In this document: in pieces, positions 55,768 through 64,000 of the stretch
How the letters are laid out: each line of letters begins with the position of its first letter
Numbering within the stretch: the stretch's first letter is position 1
Assembly (NCBI GenBank): GCA_965216965.1
Contig: CBDCGX010000050.1
Coordinates: 1-64,000 of the forward strand
Length of the DNA: 64,000 nt
Source of the DNA: CBDAKK01 sp965216965
GTDB lineage: Bacteria > Spirochaetota > Spirochaetia > WTKD01 > G963693115
Reading direction: 5' to 3'
Program-made: the position numbers and the translations under genes
Notes under the pieces: generated by a model
Databases searched by the model: none
Told to the model about the DNA's origin: nothing
What the model saw: the letters and a program-made list of their open reading frames with translations, nothing else

Positions 55768-56568
55768 CTATAAAAGAAGTTTTTCAAAAAGTTTAGCTGC
55801 ACCATCTTGATTATTATCATACTCAGTGCGCTCTATTGTAGGAGCTACTTCGGGCATGGCATTTTTCATAACATAACTATACTTACAAACATCAAACATT
55901 GAAATATCGTTAAAAGAATCACCTACCGCAAGTGCATTATTAGGATCTACCTCATAAACATCCATTATATGCTTAAGTGCAGTCCCTTTTGACGCATTTT
56001 TCTTAAAAACCTCAAGATATGTATCCATGCTAAATACTGCCATAAAATCTTCTTCTTGCAAGAAGGCTTTTTGCAATGCTAATAATTTCTCATTTTCTGC
56101 TATAAACATTACCTTTGATATTTTTTCTCCAGAAAATTCATCTATACCTTTAAAAAGGCGAGCCTTAGTACTTATGCGTTGAGAATATTCTTCAATTTCT
56201 TTACCATTCCCAAAAGAACACAAACTCCCATCAGCATCACAATGCATGTGAATAGAAGGTGCATGCTTTTCTCTTATAGCAAAAATCTTTCTAAACAATT
56301 CTATCCCCATACTTTTATCCCAAATAAGATCAAATTCATCCTTGTTTTTCTTGTAAACATGAACTCCATGTGTAGTAACGAGGTATTCGCAAAGATCCAC
56401 AGGAATAGTATCTCTTACCCCCACGAGAGGTCTTCCCGTAGCAGGAATAAAGTGTATGTTTTTATCAAGAAGTCTTATCCATACATCTTTTGTGTATTCG
56501 CTAAGAACATGATCGTTTCTAAGAAGTGTTCCATCTAAATCTGTAGCAATAAAGGTAATATCTTTCAT
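55768..56568 (-). CDS. HAD-superfamily Cof-type phosphatase
   Basis: The 266-residue protein has the HAD motif I TDLDGTLLRND near the N-terminus, motif II threonine in FIPATGRP, the class IIB cap, lysine in NASKGTALKHI and motif IV AVGDSFNDISMF. Cof-type enzymes dephosphorylate sugar phosphates, flavin or pyridoxal phosphates; the substrate cannot be told. It converges with glk, with 18 bases between the ends. Confidence 0.92.
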   Translation of the reverse strand: MKDITFIATDLDGTLLRNDHVLSEYTKDVWIRLLDKNIHFIPATGRPLVGVRDTIPVDLCEYLVTTHGVHVYKKNKDEFDLIWDKSMGIELFRKIFAIREKHAPSIHMHCDADGSLCSFGNGKEIEEYSQRISTKARLFKGIDEFSGEKISKVMFIAENEKLLALQKAFLQEEDFMAVFSMDTYLEVFKKNASKGTALKHIMDVYEVDPNNALAVGDSFNDISMFDVCKYSYVMKNAMPEVAPTIERTEYDNNQDGAAKLFEKLLL

Positions 56569-56650
56569 GTCTTCTATTATAACTACAAAACAAACATATA
56601 AATATAAAAACTTAATAGAGAGCCAAAAATATAGTTTTAGCTTTAATTAA

Positions 56651-57408
56651 CTACGTATATGCATATGTTACGGTAGTGCCAAACAATGCATCTCGTTCTG
56701 CTCCTAAGCTATCATATAAAGCCTTCGTAAGACTTACACTTGTAAGAGTTGCCTTACTATCCTTAAAAGCATCCACTCCTATCGTTGTTATAGAGTTTGG
56801 TATAGTAAGACTCGCCAATTGACTTTTCTCAAAAGCATTATTACCTATCGTGGTTACAGAATCAGGTATAATTACTTCCAAAAAATTATTAGTGCTATAT
56901 TCATTAGCATTAATACTCGTTACACTCTCCTTAAATTATAATTTTTTGTTCTGCATCATCAATAGTAATTCCTTGCCCATTATCATTTCCTAAAAACAAC
57001 GGAATAGATAATTCTTGCTTTTCGCCACTATTAGGACTAAACACTATAGAATATTCTCCTTTACCCGCTGTGGACGATACTTGCACTCTTAATTTCTCCC
57101 GCCTCACTATTTGTTATACTTGCAGCAATAACAGTCTGAGCAGATCCCATCTTTTTTCGTTATTAACACTGCATATGCAGTAAGACTACCTCCTGACGCT
57201 GCAAATTCTTTAATTGTTATTGCCTTGGTTTTATCTACAGGAGTCGTTGCATCTATCACAACAGTTACATATCCCGATAAAGATAATATGTCTTGTTTTT
57301 TTTTATTATTTAAGTTTATATTATCTGCTTTACATGCAATGAAGCTAAGCAACGCCCCAGCTCCTACTATCCATCCTATTTATAGAAAATACTTTTTCTT
57401 TTTCTCAT
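56651..57408 (-). pseudogene. Frameshifted BspA-like LRR lipoprotein gene
   Basis: A third copy of the family at 60980-63707, inactivated. ATG 57408 follows the same AGGAGAAAGACAT leader as the intact genes. MRKRKSIFYK then shifts frame into a lipoprotein signal (GALLSFIAC), then SLSGYVTVVID. A second shift near 57150 joins SAQTVIAASITNSEAGEI, a third joins EYSIVFSPNSGE and FLGNDNGQGITIDD, and a fourth restores SVTSINANEYS. The tail encodes two 22-residue repeats (VIIPDSVTTIGNNAFEK, SLTIPNSITTIGVDAFKD) and the family cap SKATLTSVSLTKALYDSLG. At least four frameshifts make it a clear pseudogene. Confidence 0.88.
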
Positions 57409-58047
<639 letters not shown>

Positions 58048-59079
58048 TCATCTGATGATTCTTCCTCGCCCACCACTCTTGATAAGAGTCTGTACCTCTG
58101 CTATTGATATTTGGTTAAAATCCCCCTGTATTGTATGTTTTAGTGCAGAAGCTGCCACTGCAAAATCCACCACTTTTTGCAGTGGATATTGTACTAGCAT
58201 CGCATAAATCAAACCTGCACTAAATGCATCGCCACCTCCTATTCTATCTACTATATGGAGAGAGTATTCTTTTGATTGAAAAAATTGTTTTCCATCATAG
58301 AGTATTGCAGACCAGTTATTATCTGATGCCGATATGCTTTGACGTAATGTTGTTGCCATATATTTAAATTTAAATTTTTTTTGCAGATATCTACACACTG
58401 TGTAATAGCCTTCAATATTTAATTTTCCTTTGTGCACATCTGTTTTCTCTGGAGTAATTCCCAATACCATTTCTGCATCTTCTTCGTTTCCTATACATAC
58501 GTCAACGTAGCGCATGAGAGGGATGCATATTGCTTGTGCCTGCTGTGGAGTCCAAAGTTTTTTTCTATAGTTTAGGTCAAATGAGGTTGTGAGCCCTGAT
58601 TTTTTTGCTGCTATTAAAATCTTCTTTGTTAATTGTGCACATGCAGGCGATAAAGCGGGAGTAATACCCGATACATGAAACCAATGTGCTCCTTTTAGGA
58701 TTGTAGGAAAATTAAAATCTTTCTCCGATGCTTCTGCTATTGCCGAATGGCTTCTATCATATAGCACTTGAGAGGGACGTATACTTGCTCCGTGTTCAAG
58801 ATAATATATGCCAAGTCGTGTTCCTCCTCGTGCAATAAATCTAGTATGTACATTCATTTCTTGTAATACTCGAATTGCAGCATCTCCTATAGCGTTGTAA
58901 GGCACCTTTGTAACAAAGGCAGTGTCAAGTCCAAACTGAGAAAGAGATACAGCAACATTTGCTTCTCCACCTCCGTAGCACGCATCAAATGTTCGAGTAA
59001 AATATGTTTTTTGATAGGGTGGCGGAGAAAGGCGTAGCATTATTTCTCCAAAGGTGATTACTCTTTTGCTTTGTTTCAC
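58048..59079 (-). CDS. kdgK: 2-dehydro-3-deoxygluconokinase (PfkB family)
   Basis: A ribokinase-like kinase of 343 residues with ITFGEIMLRLSPP at the N-terminus, YGGGEANVAVSLSQFG and the catalytic DRIGGGDAFSAGLIYAML. The start residues FGEIMLRL and the EDAEMVLG stretch are typical of KDG kinases. It phosphorylates KDG to KDPG, which the adjacent aldolase cleaves, and the pairing supports the assignment. It starts with GTG at 59079, overlapping the eda stop as GTGA, so it is translated after eda. Confidence 0.88.
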   Translation of the reverse strand: MKQSKRVITFGEIMLRLSPPPYQKTYFTRTFDACYGGGEANVAVSLSQFGLDTAFVTKVPYNAIGDAAIRVLQEMNVHTRFIARGGTRLGIYYLEHGASIRPSQVLYDRSHSAIAEASEKDFNFPTILKGAHWFHVSGITPALSPACAQLTKKILIAAKKSGLTTSFDLNYRKKLWTPQQAQAICIPLMRYVDVCIGNEEDAEMVLGITPEKTDVHKGKLNIEGYYTVCRYLQKKFKFKYMATTLRQSISASDNNWSAILYDGKQFFQSKEYSLHIVDRIGGGDAFSAGLIYAMLVQYPLQKVVDFAVAASALKHTIQGDFNQISIAEVQTLIKSGGRGRIIR

Positions 59080-59708
59080 GATATGTGTTTCCGCACCTCT
59101 GCAATAATTTTTCTATATTCTTGCGCTTTTTTTATGATGTGTTCTTTTGGTCCCGAAACTAAATCTCCTCCAACACCCAGTGCTATTGCTCCTGCTTTTA
59201 TCCAATCAGCTGCATTTGTTGTATTTATACCTCCTGTAGGCATTATATTTATTTGAGGGAGAGGTGCTTTGAATGTAGAAATTGATGAGAAAGAAAGACA
59301 ATTTGCGGGAAAAAGTTTGATTATATCTACTCCATATTCCAATGCTTGTACCATTTCTGTGGGAGTATAGCAACCAGGCATATATGGTACTGCATATCTA
59401 TTACATATTTTTGCTGTTTCTACATCAAAACAAGGACTTACTATGTAAGAAGCTCCAGCGAGTATTGCTATGCGAGCTGTCGCCGCATCAAGAATAGTGC
59501 CCGCACCTATTATGATATTATTTTGCTGACATATTTTTTCTAAAATACGAGGAGCGTTTACAACAGTAAATGTTATTTCTATTGCAGGAAGCCCTCCTGA
59601 TATACAGGCTTGCAACATTGATTCCGCTTGAGAAGTATTGTCTGCTCGTATTATTGCTACTATACCAGTGTCGATGATGCTTGAAATTAACTTGTGTTTT
59701 TCTAGCAT
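59076..59708 (-). CDS. eda: KDPG/KHG aldolase
   Basis: A 210-residue class I aldolase. VAIIRADN, the catalytic glutamate in AIEITFT, GAGTILDAATA, FDVETAKICNRYAVPYMPGCYTPTE and the Schiff-base lysine in VDIIKLFPAN are in the expected order. It splits 2-keto-3-deoxy-6-phosphogluconate into pyruvate and glyceraldehyde-3-phosphate. It has a promoter of its own at 59716-59744, so it can be expressed although the genes upstream in the old operon are broken. Confidence 0.95.
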   Translation of the reverse strand: MLEKHKLISSIIDTGIVAIIRADNTSQAESMLQACISGGLPAIEITFTVVNAPRILEKICQQNNIIIGAGTILDAATARIAILAGASYIVSPCFDVETAKICNRYAVPYMPGCYTPTEMVQALEYGVDIIKLFPANCLSFSSISTFKAPLPQINIMPTGGINTTNAADWIKAGAIALGVGGDLVSGPKEHIIKKAQEYRKIIAEVRKHIS

Positions 59709-59715
59709 TTTTTAT

Positions 59716-59744
59716 AGCATAAAAGAAAAAATAAAATATGTCAA
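59716..59744 (-). promoter_or_regulatory. Promoter of eda-kdgK
   Basis: On the minus strand TTGACA (59744-59739), a 17-base spacer and TATGCT (59721-59716) match the sigma-70 consensus well. Seven bases separate the -10 box from the ATG at 59708. There is no Shine-Dalgarno (CTATAAAAAATG), so the message would be leaderless. Confidence 0.6.
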
Positions 59745-59782
59745 TAAGAAAATGCCCAGGTTTTTCCTCCACAAGATTTTTC

Positions 59783-60031
59783 TTACAATAATTGAAGTTT
59801 TACGTGATTAATTTCTTTAAAAACAGAAATAGAATCATCACCCCCTATAGGATTGCTCTCCACAATTTCCCATTCGTCTTTTATTCCTACGAGTGATTAT
59901 CAACAGAATTATTTTCCCCTTTGCAAAAATAATCAGTTAAATACGCCACAACATGGGTAGCTCCACATTGGTACGCAAATCTAAATCTCTTCTGTAAGCA
60001 TATAGCAATATAGACTCAATCCTATATTCAT
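59783..60031 (-). pseudogene. Remnant of a mannonate dehydratase-like gene
   Basis: ATG 60031 overlaps the cupin stop as ATGA. The first frame reads MNIGLSLYCYMLTEE, then a frameshift joins FRFAYQCGATHVVAYLTDYF and ends at TAG 59889-59887. This matches my recollection of the N-terminus of one type of mannonate dehydratase (GLGLYRHMLT...FRFAKQCGATHIVAHLVDYF). Another frame then gives DEWEIVESNPIGGDDSISVFKEIN up to TAA 59785-59783, which I do not recognise. About 80 codons remain of an expected 350 or so. The neighbours eda and kdgK act further down the same uronate pathway. Confidence 0.65.
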
Positions 60032-60450
60032 ACGTTATTCCATTCCTTTTTCACCATAGATCTCATTTTTGATATTTCTTCTTTACTCAAAGAATGATAT
60101 TGTACATCATTTTTGTGAGTATCTCTTTTTTCTACAATAAATACGGATGAATCTTTCTTCATTGCCATGTTATGCCATAAATCACGAGGAATATTATATA
60201 TTACATTAGGCTTCATAAGTACTACTTCCCATTTACTAATGGTTTTATTTTTTATTTGAGCACTAATTAATATAACAGAACCGCTTTGTAAAAGAAAAAC
60301 TTCATCAGTTTGTGTATGTACCTCTACTTTATCTATATTTTTAATATTCTGAAATGACACATAAGAAAGTATTGCAACTTGCCAGTGCTTTTGAAATAGA
60401 AGGGGAGAAAACCCCTTTTGTGTAGCTTTGTAGGATTGAATAAGACTCAT
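60028..60450 (-). CDS. Cupin-domain protein of a former uronate operon
   Basis: A 140-residue protein with a cupin-like beta core: VEVHTQTDEVFLLQSGSVILI and PNVIYNIPRDLWHNMAMKKDSSVFIVEKRDT, holding possible metal ligands H, E and H. The frame is intact. Its stop overlaps the start of the mannonate dehydratase remnant (ATGA), showing they were once translated together. It may bind or isomerise a sugar acid, but no function is known to me. It may soon be lost if it depends on the broken genes. Confidence 0.72.
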   Translation of the reverse strand: MSLIQSYKATQKGFSPLLFQKHWQVAILSYVSFQNIKNIDKVEVHTQTDEVFLLQSGSVILISAQIKNKTISKWEVVLMKPNVIYNIPRDLWHNMAMKKDSSVFIVEKRDTHKNDVQYHSLSKEEISKMRSMVKKEWNNV

Positions 60451-60486
60451 ATTATTTTCTTCTGCCTTGTTGTGCGGGTTCTTTTA

Positions 60487-60678
60487 TCATTTTTTTTCGT
60501 AACAGGAGTTTCTTTTATTTTTTATTAGCAAAGTGAGTAGTTTTGTATTTCTATCATGTGCTATAAAATGAACGTCGGCATTGGCAAATGCAAGATCTTT
60601 TCCTATTCCTCGTATTATCCCCATTATTAACACCATCTTTCTACTAAAATCTAATATTTTATGTATGTTCTCCCCCAT
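60487..60678 (-). pseudogene. Remnant of a short-chain dehydrogenase (KduD/gluconate-5-dehydrogenase type)
   Basis: A 63-codon frame: ILDFSRKMVLIMGIIRGIGKDLAFANADVHFIAHDRNTK resembles the start of an SDR, with the nucleotide-binding G-x-x-R-G-I-G-K loop and a following acidic region. It ends after about 60 residues instead of 250, and the stretch between the glycine loop and the next strand is shortened (expected helix with about 14 residues has about 7). It lies just before the cupin gene and faces the same way, fitting the uronate pathway. Read as a deleted gene. Confidence 0.5.
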
Positions 60679-60979
60679 ATATTACTCTGTTTTTTATTTA
60701 TTTTGTTTTATATGTTTTAAGATAAGCCTCTACTAGAACTATTCTAATATAAAACCATAGTTATTAAGTATACATATGTTAATTATAGATAAAATAATGG
60801 CTAATTTCAATACCCCCCATGTTTTTAGTCATGTTTTTAGTCATGTTTTTTATTTTACAAATTAAAAATAGATACAATTGCATTGAAATGCTGTTCTTTC
60901 TGAACAAAAACACTTCAATAACTAAAGTACAAAGTACAACTCTTAACTTTCTTATATAAAACAAAAGTTCCTATTACCA
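60679..60979. other. Intergenic region with a short tandem repeat
   Basis: About 300 bases without a convincing gene. CATGTTTTTAGT is repeated in tandem at 60818 and 60830, with a partial third copy at 60842. The minus-strand frame at 60779-60964 that includes it (MTKNMTKNM) is not gene-like. The part next to 60678 should contain the promoter of the old uronate operon. Confidence 0.45.
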
Positions 60980-62107
60980 CTAATTATCACTTGGTCGTAT
61001 TATAACTACACTATCCCCAAATAATTCTACCCGTCTTGTTCCTAAGTTATCATATAAAGTTTGAGTTAAAACCACGCTTTTAAGAGTCGCTTTACTGCCA
61101 TGAAACACATTCTCGCCTATTATTGTAACAGAATCTGGTATAACAAGTTCCGTTAATAAGCTATCCCTAAAAGCATTACTATCTATTGAAACAACAGAAG
61201 ATCCTAAATCAAGACGTATTAATGGGCTTTTAGAAAAAGCATCCGCACCTATTGTTATAACAGAATCTGGTATAACAAGTTCCGTTAATAAGCTATTGTT
61301 AAAAGAGCCAGCACCTATTGTTATAATAGCATTTCCTAGAACAAGCGTATTCAATGGGTTCTCAAAAAAAGCACCTCCACCTATTTTTGTAACAGAATCT
61401 GGTATAACAAGACGCGTTAATCTACTATTATAAAAAGCTTCGTTACCTATATTCGTAATAGAATTAGACATTACAAGATTTGTTAATGTACTATTATAAA
61501 AAGCGTTACTACCTATTGTGGTAATAGAATTAGAAAGAAGTACGGATGTAAAAGAACTCTTACTATACTCAGAAGAGTCAATTGTTGTTACATTTTTTTT
61601 AACTACAAAAAAATCCCCTACATCATTAATAGTAATGCCCTTAATTCCGTTATCATTCCCCACAAAAAGTCGAAATACCTTATCTTTAGTATTGTTTTTA
61701 GATCTAAATACTATATGATATTCTCCTATATTTGCGGTATGTGCGATCCGTACTCTTATTTTTTTCTTTATTTCATCTTCTATGTATACAGTTATATCAA
61801 TTGGGATATCCCCTGTTTTAGTTTTTATTCCTATTGTGTAGGAATAAAAACTATCTAAAACTGGAAATCCTGTAATTGTTATTACCTTGTCTTTAACGCC
61901 TTTATTTACTGATGACAAAGATATACTTGCATACCCAGATAAAAATATTAATTCTCTATTGGACTCATTTGTATCATTTATTTGATCTGTTTTATCCGTC
62001 TTATCCATCATGTTTATACCATTTGCTTCACACATCATAAAACTAAAAAACACTCCCATTACTACCAATAAAAGTAAACTTATATAAATCACATTGCTTC
62101 TTTTCAT
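60980..62107 (-). CDS. BspA-like leucine-rich-repeat lipoprotein, 7 repeats
   Basis: The N-terminus is a lipoprotein signal (ISLLLLVVMGVFFSFMMC, cysteine at residue 26). A non-repeat domain (about 50-180) with LSGYASISL, IGEYHIVFRS and FVGNDNGIKGITIND follows, then EYS and seven LRR_5-like units of 22 residues such as TELVIPDSVITIGADAFSKS. The end is a conserved cap, TLKSVVLTQTLYDNLG plus ELFG. Members in oral treponemes and Bacteroidetes bind host proteins or other bacteria; here the role is inferred only. AGGAGAAAGAC precedes the ATG. Paralogues lie on both sides. Confidence 0.88.
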   Translation of the reverse strand: MKRSNVIYISLLLLVVMGVFFSFMMCEANGINMMDKTDKTDQINDTNESNRELIFLSGYASISLSSVNKGVKDKVITITGFPVLDSFYSYTIGIKTKTGDIPIDITVYIEDEIKKKIRVRIAHTANIGEYHIVFRSKNNTKDKVFRLFVGNDNGIKGITINDVGDFFVVKKNVTTIDSSEYSKSSFTSVLLSNSITTIGSNAFYNSTLTNLVMSNSITNIGNEAFYNSRLTRLVIPDSVTKIGGGAFFENPLNTLVLGNAIITIGAGSFNNSLLTELVIPDSVITIGADAFSKSPLIRLDLGSSVVSIDSNAFRDSLLTELVIPDSVTIIGENVFHGSKATLKSVVLTQTLYDNLGTRRVELFGDSVVIIRPSDN

Positions 62108-62300
62108 GTCTTTCTCCTAAACCTTTTACATATCTTATTTAATACAAGTACTGCTATCACTAGCATACCTAGTATTTACATATAACTTAAAAATATAATA
62201 CTCTAGCATAATTACTACGCAATATTAATTCATGCATTTTTTCTTTCAATATTCTCATTGTTTTTTCTTCATTGTGTAATTGTCATACTAGTTAGTATTA

Positions 62301-63707
62301 TCAGTCTGATCCACTCCCCCCTGTCGTCTTTATAACAGCATCACTACCAAACAATTCCGTTACTCTACCCCTCCCCATCTTGTTATACAAGATATCTGGC
62401 AATTGTATCTTTACAAGAGTTTTTTTACTATTCTTAAAGGCATCATTGCCTATTTTATTAACAGAATCCGGTATTGTAAGATTTTTTAATTCACTATTTT
62501 GAAAAGCATTAGCATTTATAGTGATAATAGAACTTCCTAAATCAAGACTCTTTAATGGACTATTCTTAAAAGCACTCACTCCTATTTCTGTCACAGAACC
62601 TGGGATAACAAGTTTTCTTAATTCACTACTTTGAAAAGCATTAGCACTTATCGTGATAACAGAACTTCCTAAATCAAGACTCTTTAATGGACTATTCTTA
62701 AAAGCACTCGCTCCTATTTTTCTCACAAAATCTGGAATAACAAGTCTTCTTAATTCACTATCTCTAAAAGCATTCTCACCTATAATAGTAATGGAATTAC
62801 CCAAAGTAAGATCTCTTAATGGGCTATCTCTAAAAGCATTATCGCCTATTGTAGTAACAGCAGAATCAGCTAGAATAAGCTCCTTCAATCGACTATTTCG
62901 AAAAGCACTAGTGCCTATCATAGTGACAGAATTAGATATAATAAGGGTTTTTAAGATACTGTCTCTAAAAGCATTCTCGCCTATAATAGTAACAAGATTT
63001 GGTATAGTGAGACTATTTAACCTGCTATCTCTAAATGCTCCATCTCTTATCTCAACAACAGAATTAGGTAAAACAAGCTGCTTAAATTGACTATTGCGAA
63101 AAGCTCCCGTACCTATTGAAGTAATAGAATTAGGTAAAATAATTGATGTAAAAGTATGTGCATTATACTCGTTACTCTCAATAGACGTCACAGTTTCATA
63201 TACTATAAAATTTTTACCATTAATACCTTTTCCTACCTGACGATCAGTAACAATCCCCTTATTTCCAATCGCATCCCCTACAAAGACACGAAATATTTTA
63301 TCTTTACCAATATTATCTTTGGGAGTAAAAACTATAAAATATTCACCACTTTCTGAAGGAAGCAATACCTCTACTTTTACTTTTCCTATTGCACTATCTT
63401 CTACCCTAGCAGTAACAAAAGACTGTGTGTGCCTTTCTTTTGTTGTTACTGCTATATTAAATAAATCAAGATCAAAGCTATCTAACCCCACAATTTTCTT
63501 GATGTTTATTTCCTTGCTTAAAACATCAATAGTGGTTTTTTCTTGTAAAGCTATAGCTATATAACCAGATAAAAATATTGGAGTTTTTTTTGTATCGCCT
63601 GTTCCTCCTGTTTTATTTATATCATCCGCTTCACAGGCAACATAATTTAAAAAAATCCCCGTTACTACTAGCAACACTCCCACATAGAAAATGCTTCTTT
63701 TCTCCAT
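62301..63707 (-). CDS. BspA-like leucine-rich-repeat lipoprotein, 11 repeats
   Basis: A longer paralogue (468 residues) of the previous gene. The signal ends in a lipobox (FLNYVAC, cysteine at residue 25), then FLSGYIAIAL, a domain with GEYFIVFTPKDNIG and FVGDAIGNKGIV, and EYNAHTF. Eleven repeats of 22 residues follow, one with an inserted residue, for example RKLVIPGSVTEIGVSAFKNS and KSLDLGSSIITINANAFQNS; the last pairs are nearly identical at DNA level. It ends in the same cap (TLVKIQLPDILYNKMG, ELFG) and a GGSGSD tail. AGGAGAAAAGT precedes the ATG. Confidence 0.9.
   Translation of the reverse strand: MEKRSIFYVGVLLVVTGIFLNYVACEADDINKTGGTGDTKKTPIFLSGYIAIALQEKTTIDVLSKEINIKKIVGLDSFDLDLFNIAVTTKERHTQSFVTARVEDSAIGKVKVEVLLPSESGEYFIVFTPKDNIGKDKIFRVFVGDAIGNKGIVTDRQVGKGINGKNFIVYETVTSIESNEYNAHTFTSIILPNSITSIGTGAFRNSQFKQLVLPNSVVEIRDGAFRDSRLNSLTIPNLVTIIGENAFRDSILKTLIISNSVTMIGTSAFRNSRLKELILADSAVTTIGDNAFRDSPLRDLTLGNSITIIGENAFRDSELRRLVIPDFVRKIGASAFKNSPLKSLDLGSSVITISANAFQSSELRKLVIPGSVTEIGVSAFKNSPLKSLDLGSSIITINANAFQNSELKNLTIPDSVNKIGNDAFKNSKKTLVKIQLPDILYNKMGRGRVTELFGSDAVIKTTGGSGSD
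62486..62749 (-). repeat. 132-bp tandem duplication within the LRR gene
   Basis: A 132-bp block (two LRR units) beginning near 62486 recurs from 62618 with few differences; both contain the identical run coding for SPLKSLDLGSS. The duplication must be recent compared with the other repeats, which differ more. It is in frame. Confidence 0.75.
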
Positions 63708-64000
63708 ACTTTTCTCCTATAATTTATATAATTATTTATATTAAGATACTTAAATCTAATAATGTTTTATGCATGTTGGTATAGTCTCTATGCCATATTA
63801 CATTACGCAAAATAGTAATTTTTTCTTTTTTGTCAACATTTTCTACCTTGTTTCTTGGAATTTAAAAAGAATGCTTTTTTAAGTTTAACAATGAAATTAT
63901 TTTTCTATACAAAATAATATTTAATATAAATAAAAGGAATATACATACACATTGCCATAGTATATTGTATAATCATATACAATATACTATCATACTGTTT
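63708..64000. other. AT-rich region upstream of the LRR lipoprotein gene
   Basis: About 290 bases to the window end. It should contain the promoter of the 11-repeat LRR gene on the minus strand. No gene, tRNA or strong hairpin was seen. The last 60 bases repeat words such as TATACAATATA. Confidence 0.4.

Noticed and set aside
60779..60964. Minus-strand frame of 61 codons
   Set aside because: It spans the 12-bp tandem repeat, has no ribosome site and reads like translated intergenic DNA.

Overview
The window is AT-rich (by eye roughly one third G+C), densely packed bacterial DNA with most genes on the minus strand. Several features point to a spirochaete close to Treponema: a V-type ATPase operon in the order E, DUF2764 protein, A, B, D, I, K; uvrA followed directly by a large LptD-like protein; a CvpA / DNA polymerase III delta-prime / sensor kinase / NtrC-type regulator cluster; and BspA-like leucine-rich-repeat lipoproteins. 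The assignment rests on gene content and order recalled from known genomes, not on a search.

Layout. 1-7.7 kb: end of an unknown gene, a small conserved-looking protein, an AllD-like oxidoreductase, a lipoprotein lytic transglycosylase, UppP, a polyprenyl-phosphate sugar transferase and a secreted protein of unknown function. 7.7-13.3 kb: serC, a two-component pair of NtrC type, holB and cvpA. 13.5-22.4 kb: an aldo-keto reductase, all four acetyl-CoA carboxylase genes (accB-C-D-A), an alpha/beta hydrolase, and secF, secD, yajC. 22.6-28.6 kb: branched-chain amino-acid genes ilvB-ilvN-leuC-leuD-ilvD. 29-32.4 kb: DeoR regulator, AGE-family epimerase and SLC13/DASS transporter. 32.6-38 kb: mutS2, rsgA, murI, then a divergent pair (pentapeptide-repeat protein and a metallo-beta-lactamase-like protein). 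38-45.9 kb: LptD-like protein carrying 69-bp repeats, uvrA, and a secreted TPR-like protein. 45.9-53.2 kb: V-ATPase operon. 53.4-56.6 kb: fructosamine-kinase-like protein, tRNA-Met, glucokinase, HAD phosphatase. 56.6-64 kb: a decaying accessory region with an LRR lipoprotein pseudogene, kdgK and eda (intact), remnants of a mannonate dehydratase (uxuA-like) and of a short-chain dehydrogenase around an intact cupin gene, and two intact LRR lipoproteins.

How it fits together. The core makes envelope (UppP, MurI, transglycosylase, sugar transferase, LptD-like, Sec) and fatty-acid precursors, makes branched-chain amino acids and serine, and runs a rotary V-ATPase. Carbon enters through glucokinase and the KDG kinase/KDPG aldolase pair. 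The upper uronate pathway beside the latter has been lost recently enough to leave readable fragments. No CRISPR array, prophage or intact insertion sequence was seen. I did not find a clear new defence or mobile system. The most interesting points are the decaying uronate operon; the alpha/beta hydrolase, whose conserved N-terminus lies upstream of its only ATG in the same frame as the secF stop; the in-frame repeat array in the LptD-like protein; and a recurring promoter layout that places the -10 box only 6-9 bases before the start codon, suggesting leaderless mRNAs.
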